Shown: positions 52,982-62,347, counted from the stretch's first letter. The stretch: DNA of 64,000 nt from a candidate division KSB1 bacterium (GCA_034506255.1 JAPDPX010000007.1:62001-126000); one strand, 5' to 3'. The notes: a model not told the origin generated them from the letters alone. Program-made: numbers and translations.

Positions 52982-53152
52982 CGTTCGGAGTCTCGCAAGG
53001 ATACGGCCGGGCGGCATCACGTGCATGAGCAGGGCCGGCCATCAGCCGGCCGCGCGTGGGTCATCAAAGTGCTTGCGAGGCAGGCCATAATCGCTTAGAT
53101 TTGCCGGCGCTGTGCCGGGGTGACTGGGGGAAGGGGGAACGGCACGCAAAAC

Positions 53153-53605
53153 TTAAAATGGCTTGAAGATCACCAGCAGAATGATCACAACAAGCAGAGT
53201 AAGAGCCAGTGCGGTGATCCACAAATGCCGCTGCTTGAGTTGTGCGGCTTCGGCTCCCTGGCCTTGGGCGCGCAAGGCAGCCATGCGCTTGAGGTTTCTC
53301 AGCTCGAGATGGCTCAGGGCGATCACGATGAGCACAAGCACGATTTTTAAGTGCAAATAGCCGGCGGCAAAGGCGCCGGTAAGAACGGCGAGAATCAGAC
53401 CGGTGACGAAGGCCAGCAGCAGACCGTAGACTTCGAGAAAACGGGTGAGCACCAGTGCCATTTTCTCGCTGGCTTCGGCATCTGTGGTGTGGGCCTGGCG
53501 GAAACGGCGCACCAGCACATACTGGCCGAGTGCACCGCCGGCGCCGGCAATGATAAACAGCAAATGCAGGGTTTTGAGCAAATTCAGCCAGAGGGGCGAT
53601 GTCAT
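53153..53605 (-). CDS. Four-helix membrane protein, CopD/DUF2269-like, unknown function
   Basis: 150 residues with four predicted membrane helices (about 5-28, 54-75, 80-97, 127-148). HLLFIIAGAGGALGQYVL at the start and GYLHLKIVLVLIVIALSHLE resemble the CopD/DUF2269 group of small four-helix proteins with conserved His that may bind heme or copper (His at about 14, 85 and 98). GGAGG lies six bases before the ATG. It ends upstream of the terminator near 52950. Function is not established. Confidence 0.72.
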   Translation of the reverse strand: MTSPLWLNLLKTLHLLFIIAGAGGALGQYVLVRRFRQAHTTDAEASEKMALVLTRFLEVYGLLLAFVTGLILAVLTGAFAAGYLHLKIVLVLIVIALSHLELRNLKRMAALRAQGQGAEAAQLKQRHLWITALALTLLVVIILLVIFKPF

Positions 53606-53747
53606 CTCTTCCTCCGATTGTGCTGCAGTTGAGCGGCGATGGCGGTACCGTCACAGCAAGTTGTCTCGAACGGTGCGCCAAGATAGCCAGACTGGCCGGC
53701 AAAGTCAAGGCGGGGGAAGGTGGTGAGCGCAGCAGTGAACAGCTTCC

Positions 53748-54317
53748 ATGATTCCGGCGCATACATTGCTCGAGGCCTACAGCCAGGGCATTTTTCCGAT
53801 GGCGGACGAGGACGGCGAGATCAACTGGTACGAAGCGAATCCGCGTGCCATTCTCGAAGTGCAGGGCTATCGCATCCCGCGTGATCTGCGCCGCGTGCTC
53901 AACCGCCGGGCATTCGAAATTCAGGTGGATCGCTGTTTCGAGGCGGTGATTCGCGCCTGCGCCGCCCGGCGGGAAACCTGGATTTCGGAGGAGATCATTG
54001 CCTCCTACGTCAATTTGCATCAGTTGGGATACGCGCACAGCGTTGAGGCCTGGCAGAATGGACGCCTGGTCGGCGGGCTTTACGGCGTGGCGTTGTGTGG
54101 CGCTTTCTTCGGAGAATCGATGTTCTTCCGCATCTCCAATGCCTCCAAGGTGGCACTGGCCTACCTGGCCGAACATTTGAAAAACCGCGGCTACCTGCTG
54201 CATGACGCGCAGATGATGACATCCACCCTCCGCCTTTTCGGTGCCATCGAAATCTCGCGCGAGGAGTATCTCAGCCGGTTGCAGGTGGCACTGCGCAAGA
54301 AAATCTCCTTTCGTTAG
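53748..54317 (+). CDS. aat: Leucyl/phenylalanyl-tRNA-protein transferase
   Basis: 189 residues, typical of shorter Aat forms. Motifs are LLEAYSQGIFPMADED near 7, INWYEANPRAIL near 24, the tRNA/substrate pocket block GRLVGGLYGVALCGAFFGES near 105-124 and MFFRISNASKVALAYL, then the closing DAQMMTSTLRLFGA near 153. The enzyme adds Leu or Phe to N-terminal Arg/Lys of proteins, marking them for ClpAP (N-end rule). No clpS or clpA is adjacent. The start lacks a strong ribosome site. Confidence 0.93.
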   Translation: MIPAHTLLEAYSQGIFPMADEDGEINWYEANPRAILEVQGYRIPRDLRRVLNRRAFEIQVDRCFEAVIRACAARRETWISEEIIASYVNLHQLGYAHSVEAWQNGRLVGGLYGVALCGAFFGESMFFRISNASKVALAYLAEHLKNRGYLLHDAQMMTSTLRLFGAIEISREEYLSRLQVALRKKISFR

Positions 54318-54497
54318 CCGGCAATCTCCCGCGCCTGCTGCCGTACCAGGCTGGCGCAAAGCAGGCGAGCTTGGCACTTCTGGAAGTGGCACCAGCACCC
54401 GGCCCACTCCCATCCCTCTTCTCAACCCGGTCTTTTGATGAATCGCAACAGTTCACCGTCACGCGCGCTGCAACGGCCAGCCGTGACTTTGACAAAC

Positions 54498-54815
54498 TCA
54501 AGGCAGCCGCGTGGTCTCGGGCTTCGGCTGTCCCGATTGCGTCGCTGCGGTGGCCAGGTTTTGGGACGATCCCAACGGCGGTTTTCTGGTGGGCTCCAGC
54601 TCAGGCCGTTGCAGCATCAGGCGCATGGGACGGGGCGCAGACAGCGACCAGGACGAGCGGCCGGCATGCCCGAGCGCACAGCCGGGGCATTTGGTGCAGG
54701 CCGGCGTGGTTTCCCCGGCGGGGCTGGCGGCGCTAAATTGCTGCAGAAAGGTGCGTATCATCGCCACGCCGGCGAGCAACACAATGCCGAAAACAATGAT
54801 TTCCTGCCAATTCAT
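54498..54815 (-). CDS. FeoB-associated Cys-rich membrane protein
   Basis: 105 residues. One N-terminal membrane helix (EIIVFGIVLLAGVAMIRTF) is followed by CTKCPGCALG near 40, the CX2CX2C signature of FeoB-associated Cys-rich proteins. The ATG lies one base past the feoB stop, so it is translationally coupled. The C-terminal 55 residues are Pro/Arg-rich and unusual; the true end of the conserved domain may be around residue 50. It probably assists Fe(II) transport by FeoB. Confidence 0.8.
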   Translation of the reverse strand: MNWQEIIVFGIVLLAGVAMIRTFLQQFSAASPAGETTPACTKCPGCALGHAGRSSWSLSAPRPMRLMLQRPELEPTRKPPLGSSQNLATAATQSGQPKPETTRLP

Positions 54816-54816
54816 C

Positions 54817-56982
54817 TCATTCCAACCCGATCAATTTTCCGCCTTGAAAAACGGCCAGCGCGCCCAGGTAAGCCAGCACCGTCATGTAGGTGATCATGAA
54901 CAGTGGCCAGCGCCAGGTGCCGGTTTCACGGCGCACGATGGCAACAGTGGACATGCACTGACAGGCGAGCACGAAGAAAACCATCAGGGAGAGCGCGACC
55001 AGCGGCGTGTAAACCGGCGCACCGGTTGCGGGATTACGGTCGGCCTGCAGGGCGCGGCGCAGATCAACCGACCGTTCGTCGGCTTCCTGCACATTGTAGA
55101 TGGTGGCCAGCGTGCTCACCATGACTTCGCGTGCTGCAAAGGAAGTGATCAGCCCAATGCCGATTTTCCAATCGAAGCCCAGTGGCGCGATCGCCGGCTC
55201 GATGAACTTTCCCAGGCGGCCGGCATAGGTGTTGAGGATTTCCGTGCCGGCAGTGGTTTGCTGCGACACCAGGAGCTCGTCCGCCGGTGCCGCACTTTTG
55301 GGGTAGCTCGCCAGAAACCACAACACGATCGAAATCGCCAGGATAACCCGGCCGGCATTCATGACGAAAACCCTGGCACGCTCATACATCTGCCACAGCA
55401 CCGTGCGTGGCGAGGGCATGCGATAAGCTGGCAACTCCATCACGAAAGCCTGCACCTGACCTTTGATGAGAAAACGCTTGAGCAGATAGGCGGCCGTGAT
55501 GGCCGTAACGATGCCGAGCAGATACAAAGCGAACAATGTCACACCCTGCAAGGAGAGAAAACCGAGCAGCGGCAGGTTGGGGATGAAGGCGGCGATCATG
55601 AGGGTGTAAACCGGCAGCCGCGCGCTGCAGCTCATGAGCGGCGCGACCAGAATCGTGATCAGGCGATCCTGCGGGTTTTTGATCGTGCGCGCCGCCATGA
55701 TGCCGGGAATGGCGCACGCAAAGGCGCTGAGCAGGGGAATCACCGAGTGGCCCTGCAAACCGATTCTCGCCATGAAACGGTCGAGCATGAAGGCGGCACG
55801 CGCCAGGTAGCCGGATTCCTCCAGCAGTGCGAGAAAGAACACCAGCAGCAAAATCTGAGGCAGGAAAACGACCACCGCCCCCACCCCGGCAATCGCGCCA
55901 TTGACCAGCAAATCCGCCAGCACCCCCGGGGGCAGGGCCGCGGTTACACGCTGTTGCAGCCACGCAAAAAAATCTTCGATCAGGCCCATCGGGATTTCCG
56001 CCCAGGTGAAGATGGCTTGAAACATCAGCAGCAGAACCGCAATCAGGATGAGTGGACCGAACACCCGGTGGGTCAGCACCTGGTCGATTTTTTCACTGCG
56101 TGCCAGCCGGCTCACGCTGCCATGGCGAACATTCGCAGCGAGAAGTTGATCAATCCAGTCATAACGCGCGGCAGCCTCGGTTTGGCGCCAGGGAATGTGT
56201 TGATGCGCCAGGGTTTCGCGGCTGGCGTCCACCAGAAGGCGCAATTCGGAAACATAGGGATGGCCGGCCCAGCGTTGCAAACCGTCTTCGTCAGAAATCA
56301 CACGCAAGGCTTCAGCCAACGCCCGGCGTTCATTCATCGATCCGTTGGCCTGAAACCAGCCGACCACCGGCTTGCACACCTGAGCCAGGTGCCGGGGGAC
56401 TTGCCAGGAGCCCGGGGTGACTCCTGCCCCCGGCTGCACAGCGGCAAAAATCGCGCGCCGAATGGCTGCCACGCCCGTGCCTTTCTTGGCCGAAGCCGCC
56501 AGCACCGGCACACCCAGTTTGTCTGCGAGACCGGCCACGTCGATGTGAATGGCATGGCGCTCAGCCTCGTCGATCATATTCAGCACCAGCAGCGTTGGCA
56601 AACCAAGATCAAGAATTTGGACGGCGAGATACAGATTGCGTTCGAGATTGGTGGCGTCGGCCACCACCACAATCAAATCCGGCGGTGAGGGCCGGGCCGT
56701 GATTTCCGCCACCGCGATGCGCTCGTCCAGTGAGCGTGGATTCAGGCTGTACAAACCGGGCAGGTCATGTAATTCCACTTTGCCACCCCCGGGTCCCGCC
56801 AGCACCCCGACTTTTTTCTCGACAGTGACGCCGGGATAATTCGCGACTTTTTGCCGCAAACCGGTGAGGGCATTGAATAATGTGGTTTTGCCGGAATTGG
56901 GATTCCCCACCAACAACACCCGCGCGCGGTGGACCAGGGTGGCATTTTTCTCTGCGTGTTGCACAGTACTGATCGTGGACAT
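54817..56982 (-). CDS. feoB: Ferrous iron transporter FeoB
   Basis: 721 residues. The cytosolic G domain has G1 GNPNSGKT (26-33), the switch GVTVEKKVG, G3 DLPG (73-76) and G4 NMID (135-138). A helical guanine-dissociation-inhibitor-like region follows, then the permease part from about 290 with Gate motifs (LEESGYLARAAFMLDR near 395; CSARLPVYTLMIAAF near 455; CAIPGIMAAR near 427) and the end block MVFFVLACQCMSTVAIVRRE. It takes up Fe2+ across the inner membrane. GGGAGAG directly precedes the ATG. Operon order is regulator, feoA, feoB, Cys-rich protein. Confidence 0.96.
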   Translation of the reverse strand: MSTISTVQHAEKNATLVHRARVLLVGNPNSGKTTLFNALTGLRQKVANYPGVTVEKKVGVLAGPGGGKVELHDLPGLYSLNPRSLDERIAVAEITARPSPPDLIVVVADATNLERNLYLAVQILDLGLPTLLVLNMIDEAERHAIHIDVAGLADKLGVPVLAASAKKGTGVAAIRRAIFAAVQPGAGVTPGSWQVPRHLAQVCKPVVGWFQANGSMNERRALAEALRVISDEDGLQRWAGHPYVSELRLLVDASRETLAHQHIPWRQTEAAARYDWIDQLLAANVRHGSVSRLARSEKIDQVLTHRVFGPLILIAVLLLMFQAIFTWAEIPMGLIEDFFAWLQQRVTAALPPGVLADLLVNGAIAGVGAVVVFLPQILLLVFFLALLEESGYLARAAFMLDRFMARIGLQGHSVIPLLSAFACAIPGIMAARTIKNPQDRLITILVAPLMSCSARLPVYTLMIAAFIPNLPLLGFLSLQGVTLFALYLLGIVTAITAAYLLKRFLIKGQVQAFVMELPAYRMPSPRTVLWQMYERARVFVMNAGRVILAISIVLWFLASYPKSAAPADELLVSQQTTAGTEILNTYAGRLGKFIEPAIAPLGFDWKIGIGLITSFAAREVMVSTLATIYNVQEADERSVDLRRALQADRNPATGAPVYTPLVALSLMVFFVLACQCMSTVAIVRRETGTWRWPLFMITYMTVLAYLGALAVFQGGKLIGLE

Positions 56983-57089
56983 CTCTCCCTCACCTGTCTT
57001 TTATCCGCCCCTGCCCATGAAGCTTGAAATGGAACTCCCCGCGTCTCTGACAAGTCACTTCCGCCCGTCACATTTCCCAGAAAACCGCC

Positions 57090-57395
57090 TTACTTGCCGG
57101 ACTGCCGTTTCACCCAGATGCCCTGCGCCATGCGCTTGCTGATGGTCAGGTGAAAACCGCGCACCGAAAGCTGCAACGGGTCGCCCAACGGGGCACATTT
57201 CACCATGCGCACGCCGGCGCCAGAGATCAAGCCCAGATCAGCCAACCGGGAGTCTTCACCCACGTCTTCACGGTAGCCGGCGATCACACCTTCTTCACCC
57301 GGTTTGAGGTGAGTCAGCGGCTGCCATTGCGCCGCGCCATCGGGTCTTTCATGCTCACCAAAAGGCCGGGCATCAATTGCTGTTCCGGGAATCAT
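57090..57395 (-). CDS. feoA: FeoA family protein
   Basis: 101 residues. An SH3-like FeoA domain spans about 25-95: LTHLKPGEEGVIAGYRED, then RLADLGLISGAGVRMVKCAP and the end GDPLQLSVRGFHLTISKRMA. The 20-residue N-terminal extension is unusual. FeoA is a small cytoplasmic partner of FeoB. It lies 107 bases upstream of feoB on the same strand, with the DtxR-like regulator 57 bases before it. Confidence 0.9.
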   Translation of the reverse strand: MIPGTAIDARPFGEHERPDGAAQWQPLTHLKPGEEGVIAGYREDVGEDSRLADLGLISGAGVRMVKCAPLGDPLQLSVRGFHLTISKRMAQGIWVKRQSGK

Positions 57396-57452
57396 ATGCC
57401 TTTCCTGAAATGAAGATCACTTGCAGCAGCCAAAGGTTGAAGGGAGCACGGT

Positions 57453-57986
57453 TTATTTCCTGTCGGCCGTTTCCCCGCTGAACAAGCATTCGACCTCACA
57501 CACGGGACACTGCTTGATGTCCCCGCAGGCATTCTTGTAGTTTTGAAAAGCTTTGAGAAAAGCGTCGGCGCGCTCATCTCCCGAGAAGAGGAACTTCAAA
57601 AAAGCGAGCAGTAATTCGCCGCTCTCGGTGCTGATCAAGTGTTCGACCTTGCAGGCATCGATCTCGGCCTGCTCGGGCGAAACATGCAGCACATCCCGCA
57701 GAAACTTGAGCAGGATGATGCGCTTGGACTCGATCCGTTGCGCCAGCGAAGTACCCAGTTTGGAGAGATGGAGAAACTTGTTTTCATCCTCTTCAACCAG
57801 TCCTCTCTCTTTCAGCGCTTTGAGCGTTATCGAAGCGCTGCCCCGCGTGATGTTGAGTACTTTCGCCACGTCCGTGACTCGCGCATAGCCCTGCTTGCGC
57901 AGCAGCCCGTCGATTGCCATCAAGTGATGCGCGCCACTGTGGCTGATGATATTCTGGTCGAACTCTTTCCATACTGCTGTATTCAA
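57453..57986 (-). CDS. DtxR/MntR-family metalloregulator with C-terminal Cys cluster
   Basis: About 177 residues if started at the TTG at 57984-57986, which has GCAGGAGAG eight bases upstream; a GTG at 58091 would add 35 AT-rich residues and has no site. The winged helix is SHSGAHHLMAIDGLLRKQGY and ARVTDVAKVLNITRGSASITL, then a wing ERGLVEEDENKFLHLSKLG. The dimerisation/metal domain has EAEIDACKVEHLISTE-type residues (Cys, Glu and His ligand candidates). The last 30 residues carry CGDIKQCPVCEVECLF, four Cys that could bind zinc or an Fe-S cluster. It probably represses feo and the divergent receptor when iron is replete. Confidence 0.85.
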   Translation of the reverse strand: MNTAVWKEFDQNIISHSGAHHLMAIDGLLRKQGYARVTDVAKVLNITRGSASITLKALKERGLVEEDENKFLHLSKLGTSLAQRIESKRIILLKFLRDVLHVSPEQAEIDACKVEHLISTESGELLLAFLKFLFSGDERADAFLKAFQNYKNACGDIKQCPVCEVECLFSGETADRK

Positions 57987-58121
57987 TGCAATCTCTCCTG
58001 CTTTGAAAGTGACTGGCACTTCTATCGATACATGTGTGTGTTTTATTAATAAATCGTTGGTTTGAAAATAAGCATTGAATAAAAATTTCACAAGTTTTTT
58101 TTCTAATTAGAAATTTTTGTT

Positions 58122-58150
58122 GCAATATGAATTCATATGGATTATATTGC
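58122..58150. promoter_or_regulatory. Nested palindrome, candidate operator 1
   Basis: GCAATAT (58122-58128) and ATATTGC (58144-58150) form an inverted repeat. Within it, ATATGAATTCATAT (58125-58138) is a perfect 14-base palindrome. Confidence 0.45.
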
Positions 58151-58155
58151 AGCTA

Positions 58156-58177
58156 TTTGATTTAAATATAAATCAAA
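58156..58177. promoter_or_regulatory. Palindrome, candidate operator 2
   Basis: TTTGATTT (58156-58163) and AAATCAAA (58170-58177) are exact inverted repeats around AAATAT. Size and symmetry suit a dimeric repressor such as the adjacent DtxR-like protein. Not tested against any known box. Confidence 0.45.
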
Positions 58178-58480
58178 TGACCTTTTTATATACACTAGAA
58201 ATACTCTATTGATTTTTTTAAGTTAAAATCACCATTAACTCCGGCTCGATATATCGCTTCACACTTCCACCAGACGGCGTCAGCAAAGCTTTGCAATGAC
58301 CAAATTCCTGCGCGAGCAAATCGTTCGTTGCCTTCTGGCGCGCATGAAAACGATGTTGTGAGGTTTATCCAGGACACTTGCATAAGTTGCTGATACTTCT
58401 GCCCTCTGTTGTGTCGGCACGAACTTCATCAAAGGAGCCGCACAAAAGAGCCACTCATCACTTATTGAGGAGGAGATGTC

Positions 58481-60613
58481 ATGTCCATCGCTCATCGTAT
58501 GCTTTCGCCCATACTGCTGCTTGTTCTTGGTACTGGTGCACTTTCAGCCCGGCAACAGACGCCCGCCACTTTCGCAGACACTTCTTACAAGATGCCCGAG
58601 GTCGTGGTCGTGGGCAAGCCGGAAAATCTGGCGTCGCTTCCGGGCAGTGCGAATGTACTGGGCCTGCGCGCGCTGGAAATCAGCCGTCCCTTCACCGTCA
58701 ATGAAGCGGTGCGCAAACTGCCGGGGGTGAATGCGCGCGATGAGGAGGGTTTTGGCTTGCGGCCCAACCTCGGGATACGCGGCTTGAATCCCACGCGCTC
58801 GACCAAGATCACCCTGCTCGAAGACGGCGTGCCGCTGGCTTATGCACCATATGGTGACAATGCCAGCTATTATCATCCACCCATCGACCGCTTTGAGCGC
58901 ATCGAATTGCTGAAGGGCGCAGAGCAGATTCTCTTTGGCCCGCAGACCATTGGTGGCATCATCAACTACATCACACCGGCGCCTCTAAACAGGTTCGGTG
59001 GCTTCGCTGCAATCGCCGGCGGCAGCAGGGGTTTCTTTGACGGCAAACTGCGCTTGGGCGGCCATCGTACGGTGCTGGATTTCACCCGCAAGCAGGGCGA
59101 GGGGGCGCGCGACAACATCAACTCGAATTTGAATGATTTGAGCTTCAAAGCCGTGGTGCCGCTGGGCGCCAGCCAGGCATTCACACTGCGCGCCAATCTC
59201 TTTACCGAGAATTCCACCGTCAGCTACAGCGGCATCACCGAGGCAGAGTTTCGCAATTTCGGGCCGCGCTACAATCCCTTCAAAAACGACCGCTTCGAGG
59301 CGCAACGCCACGGCGTTTCTTCGACTCACAATCTGCAATGCAGCGCGAATGCTGCATTGACCACCAATTTTTACTATGCCAATTTCAAACGCGATTGGTG
59401 GCGGCAATCCAGTTCGACAACCGATACGCAAGGCGGCGCGGCGGGCACGGCCTTCCGCGATGATCGCCTCGCCGGCCGGCCGGTCAATGTCAATGCCCTC
59501 AACTCGGTGCAAGGCCGTCTGCGCGTGTATACAACCTGGGGGATCGAACCGCGTGTGAGGCTCATACATGCGGCTTTTGGTGTCGCCGGTGAGCTGCACG
59601 CCGGTGTCAAGGCGCATTTCGAGAAGCAAGACCGCAAGCAAATCAATGGCTCTTCGCCCACGGCCCGCACGGGCGTGCTGGCAGAAAACAATCTGCGCGA
59701 AACAGCCGCCTTCTCTGCCTTCCTTGCCAACCGTTTTCTCTTCGGCGCCTGGTCGGTGACGCCCGGCCTGCGCCATGAACAAATCAACTCGTCGCGCACC
59801 AACCGCCTGCCCGGCGGCAATACCGGTTCAGATAAATTGGGGAAATGGATTCCGAGCCTGGGCATCACCTGGAATCCCGCGGGCATGGTCACCCTCTTCA
59901 CCGGCGTGCACCGCGGTTTCGCACCGCCGCGCACCGAAGACGTCATCGACGGCAGCGGCACCTCCACGGAAGTCGAAGCAGAGGAATCAACCAACTGGGA
60001 GCTGGGGGCGCGCGTGCAATCCGCCTCCGCCAGTTTGCTGCAGGTTACGCTGTTTCGCAATGCTTTCAGGCGACTGATTGCCGTCGGTTCGATTGCCGGT
60101 GGCGGCACGCCGCTTTCCCAGGGCAAAGCCTTGTTTCAAGGCATCGAGTTGTCCGGGCGCCAGGCCTTCTCCAACGGTCTCTTCTGCGACGGCGCATACA
60201 CGTGGCTGCCACAAGCCGAGCAGACCACCCCGTTCACGCAAGTGGTGAACAGAGCGATTGTCGCGGGCAGTGCCGCCGGCAAACGCCAACCCTATGCGCC
60301 GGAACACTTGCTCACGCTGGCCGCCGGCTACTCGCGGCGGGGCTGGGAGGTGCAGGTGGAGACCGTGCATGTGGGTGAGCAATTTGCCGATTTCGCCAAC
60401 ACCGTGACCCCCACCGACGACGGGCAACGCGGCAAGATCGAGGCCTACACCATCTTCAATGCGGCTCTCAACGTTCACCTGTGGGCGGCGCATCTGACAT
60501 TCTTCGCCACGGTCAAGAACCTGGCCGACAAGACCTACATCGTCGATCGTACCCGTGGGATTCAAGTGGGCATGCCGCGGCTGCTGCAAGTGGGCAGCAG
60601 ATACACATTCTGA
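58481..60613 (+). CDS. TonB-dependent receptor, FecA/iron-siderophore type
   Basis: 710 residues with a signal peptide (MLSPILLLVLGTGALSA). The TonB-box-like MPEVVVVGKP is near 38-47. The plug (about 48-165) has VNEAVRKLPGVNARDEEGFG, NLGIRGLNPTRSTKITLLED, PIDRFERIELLKGAEQILFG and GGIINYITP, the pattern of Fe(III)-dicitrate/FecA-like receptors. The rest forms a 22-strand barrel ending QVGSRYTF with C-terminal Phe. AGGAGGAG is upstream of the ATG. It imports a ferric chelate across the outer membrane. Divergence from a DtxR-like/feo operon supports iron control. Confidence 0.92.
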   Translation: MSIAHRMLSPILLLVLGTGALSARQQTPATFADTSYKMPEVVVVGKPENLASLPGSANVLGLRALEISRPFTVNEAVRKLPGVNARDEEGFGLRPNLGIRGLNPTRSTKITLLEDGVPLAYAPYGDNASYYHPPIDRFERIELLKGAEQILFGPQTIGGIINYITPAPLNRFGGFAAIAGGSRGFFDGKLRLGGHRTVLDFTRKQGEGARDNINSNLNDLSFKAVVPLGASQAFTLRANLFTENSTVSYSGITEAEFRNFGPRYNPFKNDRFEAQRHGVSSTHNLQCSANAALTTNFYYANFKRDWWRQSSSTTDTQGGAAGTAFRDDRLAGRPVNVNALNSVQGRLRVYTTWGIEPRVRLIHAAFGVAGELHAGVKAHFEKQDRKQINGSSPTARTGVLAENNLRETAAFSAFLANRFLFGAWSVTPGLRHEQINSSRTNRLPGGNTGSDKLGKWIPSLGITWNPAGMVTLFTGVHRGFAPPRTEDVIDGSGTSTEVEAEESTNWELGARVQSASASLLQVTLFRNAFRRLIAVGSIAGGGTPLSQGKALFQGIELSGRQAFSNGLFCDGAYTWLPQAEQTTPFTQVVNRAIVAGSAAGKRQPYAPEHLLTLAAGYSRRGWEVQVETVHVGEQFADFANTVTPTDDGQRGKIEAYTIFNAALNVHLWAAHLTFFATVKNLADKTYIVDRTRGIQVGMPRLLQVGSRYTF

Positions 60614-60703
60614 AATGGGTTTTCGCATTTGCTTTCCGCCCGCCTCGAATGTATATTGGCCAATCGATCACCGATGGCAAAATTCCGAGGCGGGAGCTTG
60701 CAC

Positions 60704-62242
60704 ATGGCAAAGCAATGGTTCATCTACTTTGTGGTGTTTGTTTCTGGCGCGGCGGTGCTGGCCGTTGAGATTCTGGGCACGCGCATTCTCGGCCCGTTCT
60801 ATGGCGTCAGCCTGTTCCTCTGGTCGGCACTGATCACCGTTACGCTGGCGGCGCTCAGCCTGGGCTATGTGCTGGGCGGCCGCTGGGCGGATCGTGGGCC
60901 GCAGCTCACCCGGCTATGCAGCCTGCTGGCTCTGGCTAGTCTGTGGTTGATTCTCATCCCGTGGCTGAAACAGCCGCTGCTTTATTTGGCCGAACCATTG
61001 GGTTTGCGCTTCGCGGTGCTGGTGGCTGCCTTCGTTTTGTTCGCGCCACCGCTGACCTTGCTCGGCATGGTGAGCCCATACGCGCTCCGGCTGCGCGCGG
61101 TCAGTCTCGCAGAAGTTGGCCGCACCGCGGGGGATCTCTATGCTCTTTCCACTATTGGCAGCGTACTCTCCGCGCTGCTCACCGGCTTTTTCCTCATACC
61201 CAACATTGGTGTCAGCCGGCTGATGCTGGCAATTGGCCTGACGCTGCTGGTTACTGCCGCCTTCGGCTTCGCATTGTCACGAAACTCCAGCACCGGTGCC
61301 CTCACCGGACTGCTGCTCCTGCTGCTGGGCGCAAGCCTGAGCGCTGCCCTGCCAATGGCACAAGCCCGGCCGGAACACGGGCTGCTGGCTGTTGAACACA
61401 GCACCTATGCCGAGTTGCGCGTGCTCGAAACCGAGGCCGGCCGCCATCTCTTGATTGACGGCGGCATTCACACCATTGTCGAACCGGAATTTTTGGAATC
61501 CACTTTCCCCTACGTCGGGGTTTTGGATATCGTCAAAAAACTCTTCGTTCAGCCGGGCGACCTGCTGGTCATCGGTGTGGGCGGCGGCTCGGTGATCAAA
61601 AACTTCGCACGCGCCGGCTGGAACGTCAGCGCAGTGGAAATCGATCCGGCGGTCACCAAAATGGCGCTGCGCTATTTTGCGCTGGACTCCTCGCAGGCTC
61701 GCATTCACCATGCCGATGGCCGGCAGTTTCTTTCCACCCGGGCGGACAGTTACGATGTCATCATTCTGGATGCCTTCGGCAGCAGCGCCATCCCCTTTCA
61801 TCTCGTCACGCGGGAGGCTTTCGCATTAATGCGCTCACGGCTGCGCCCCGAGGGCGTGCTGGCGATCAATGTCGAGACCGTGGGCTGGCATCACATTCTC
61901 ACGCGCAGCCTGACCGCCACGCTGCAGCAGCATTTCCAGCATGTCCTGGCGCTGCCGATCGCAGAACCGCCCAACCGCCTGGGCAATGTGATTTTGCTCG
62001 CGGCCGACCGGCCGGTGACGCTGCTGCGCGAACTCGAGCGCAATTACGCCGATCCCGATTATCGCTTCAGCATGGACTATCAACGCGTTCATGCCTGGGA
62101 TAATCGCTTCGTGCCAAACACCCGCCGCGCACCGGTCCTGTCCGATGACTGGAACCCGGTTGAGCTTTGGTCGGAGCAGGTGAATCTGGTGGCACGCCAG
62201 GACTTGCACGACTACTTCAGGGAGAGTGGCCTCAGTTGGTAG
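60704..62242 (+). CDS. Membrane-fused polyamine aminopropyltransferase-like protein
   Basis: 512 residues from the ATG at 60704, with GGGAG seven bases upstream. Residues 1-230 form about seven helices of the kind fused to spermidine-synthase domains (FVSGAAVLAVEILGTRILG, GDLYALSTIGSVLSALLTG). The C-terminal Rossmann domain (about 250-505) has LLVIGVGGGSVIKNFARAG near 288, AVEIDPAVTKMALRYF near 310, HHADGRQFL near 337 and VIILDAFGSSAIPFHLVT near 350. True aminopropyltransferases need a gatekeeper Asp and a conserved Asp in a D-[AG]-x-D block. Here DAFGSS replaces part of that block, so the activity may differ. Gene follows the receptor by 90 bases. Confidence 0.82.
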   Translation: MAKQWFIYFVVFVSGAAVLAVEILGTRILGPFYGVSLFLWSALITVTLAALSLGYVLGGRWADRGPQLTRLCSLLALASLWLILIPWLKQPLLYLAEPLGLRFAVLVAAFVLFAPPLTLLGMVSPYALRLRAVSLAEVGRTAGDLYALSTIGSVLSALLTGFFLIPNIGVSRLMLAIGLTLLVTAAFGFALSRNSSTGALTGLLLLLLGASLSAALPMAQARPEHGLLAVEHSTYAELRVLETEAGRHLLIDGGIHTIVEPEFLESTFPYVGVLDIVKKLFVQPGDLLVIGVGGGSVIKNFARAGWNVSAVEIDPAVTKMALRYFALDSSQARIHHADGRQFLSTRADSYDVIILDAFGSSAIPFHLVTREAFALMRSRLRPEGVLAINVETVGWHHILTRSLTATLQQHFQHVLALPIAEPPNRLGNVILLAADRPVTLLRELERNYADPDYRFSMDYQRVHAWDNRFVPNTRRAPVLSDDWNPVELWSEQVNLVARQDLHDYFRESGLSW

Positions 62243-62347
62243 GATGCTGATCGCACTGTGCCAAGGGCGGGAACCGGCATTCCCGCCTGCAAAAGCATTC
62301 CGGCAAACCGTACTCCCGGCTGCGGCCACCGCTGCGGGCCTCTCTGC

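Larger units (their letters stand above)
52515..53152. other. Intergenic region with two repeat copies and a terminator
   Basis: About 640 bases between convergent genes. It holds repeat copies B and C and the bidirectional terminator near 52947-52981. Short frames through the repeats have no homology that I recognise. Confidence 0.6.
57987..58480. promoter_or_regulatory. AT-rich divergent control region of the iron genes
   Basis: About 490 bases, sharply AT-rich from about 58040 to 58240. It includes the palindromes listed at 58122-58150 and 58156-58177. It separates the regulator/feo operon (minus) from the FecA-like receptor (plus). Confidence 0.6.

Noticed and set aside
54511..56688. 725-codon open frame on the plus strand
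   Set aside because: It is the antisense of feoB, Gln/His/Arg-rich and without motifs.
58195..58383. Small minus-strand frames in the iron control region
   Set aside because: AT-rich chance frames without start signals.
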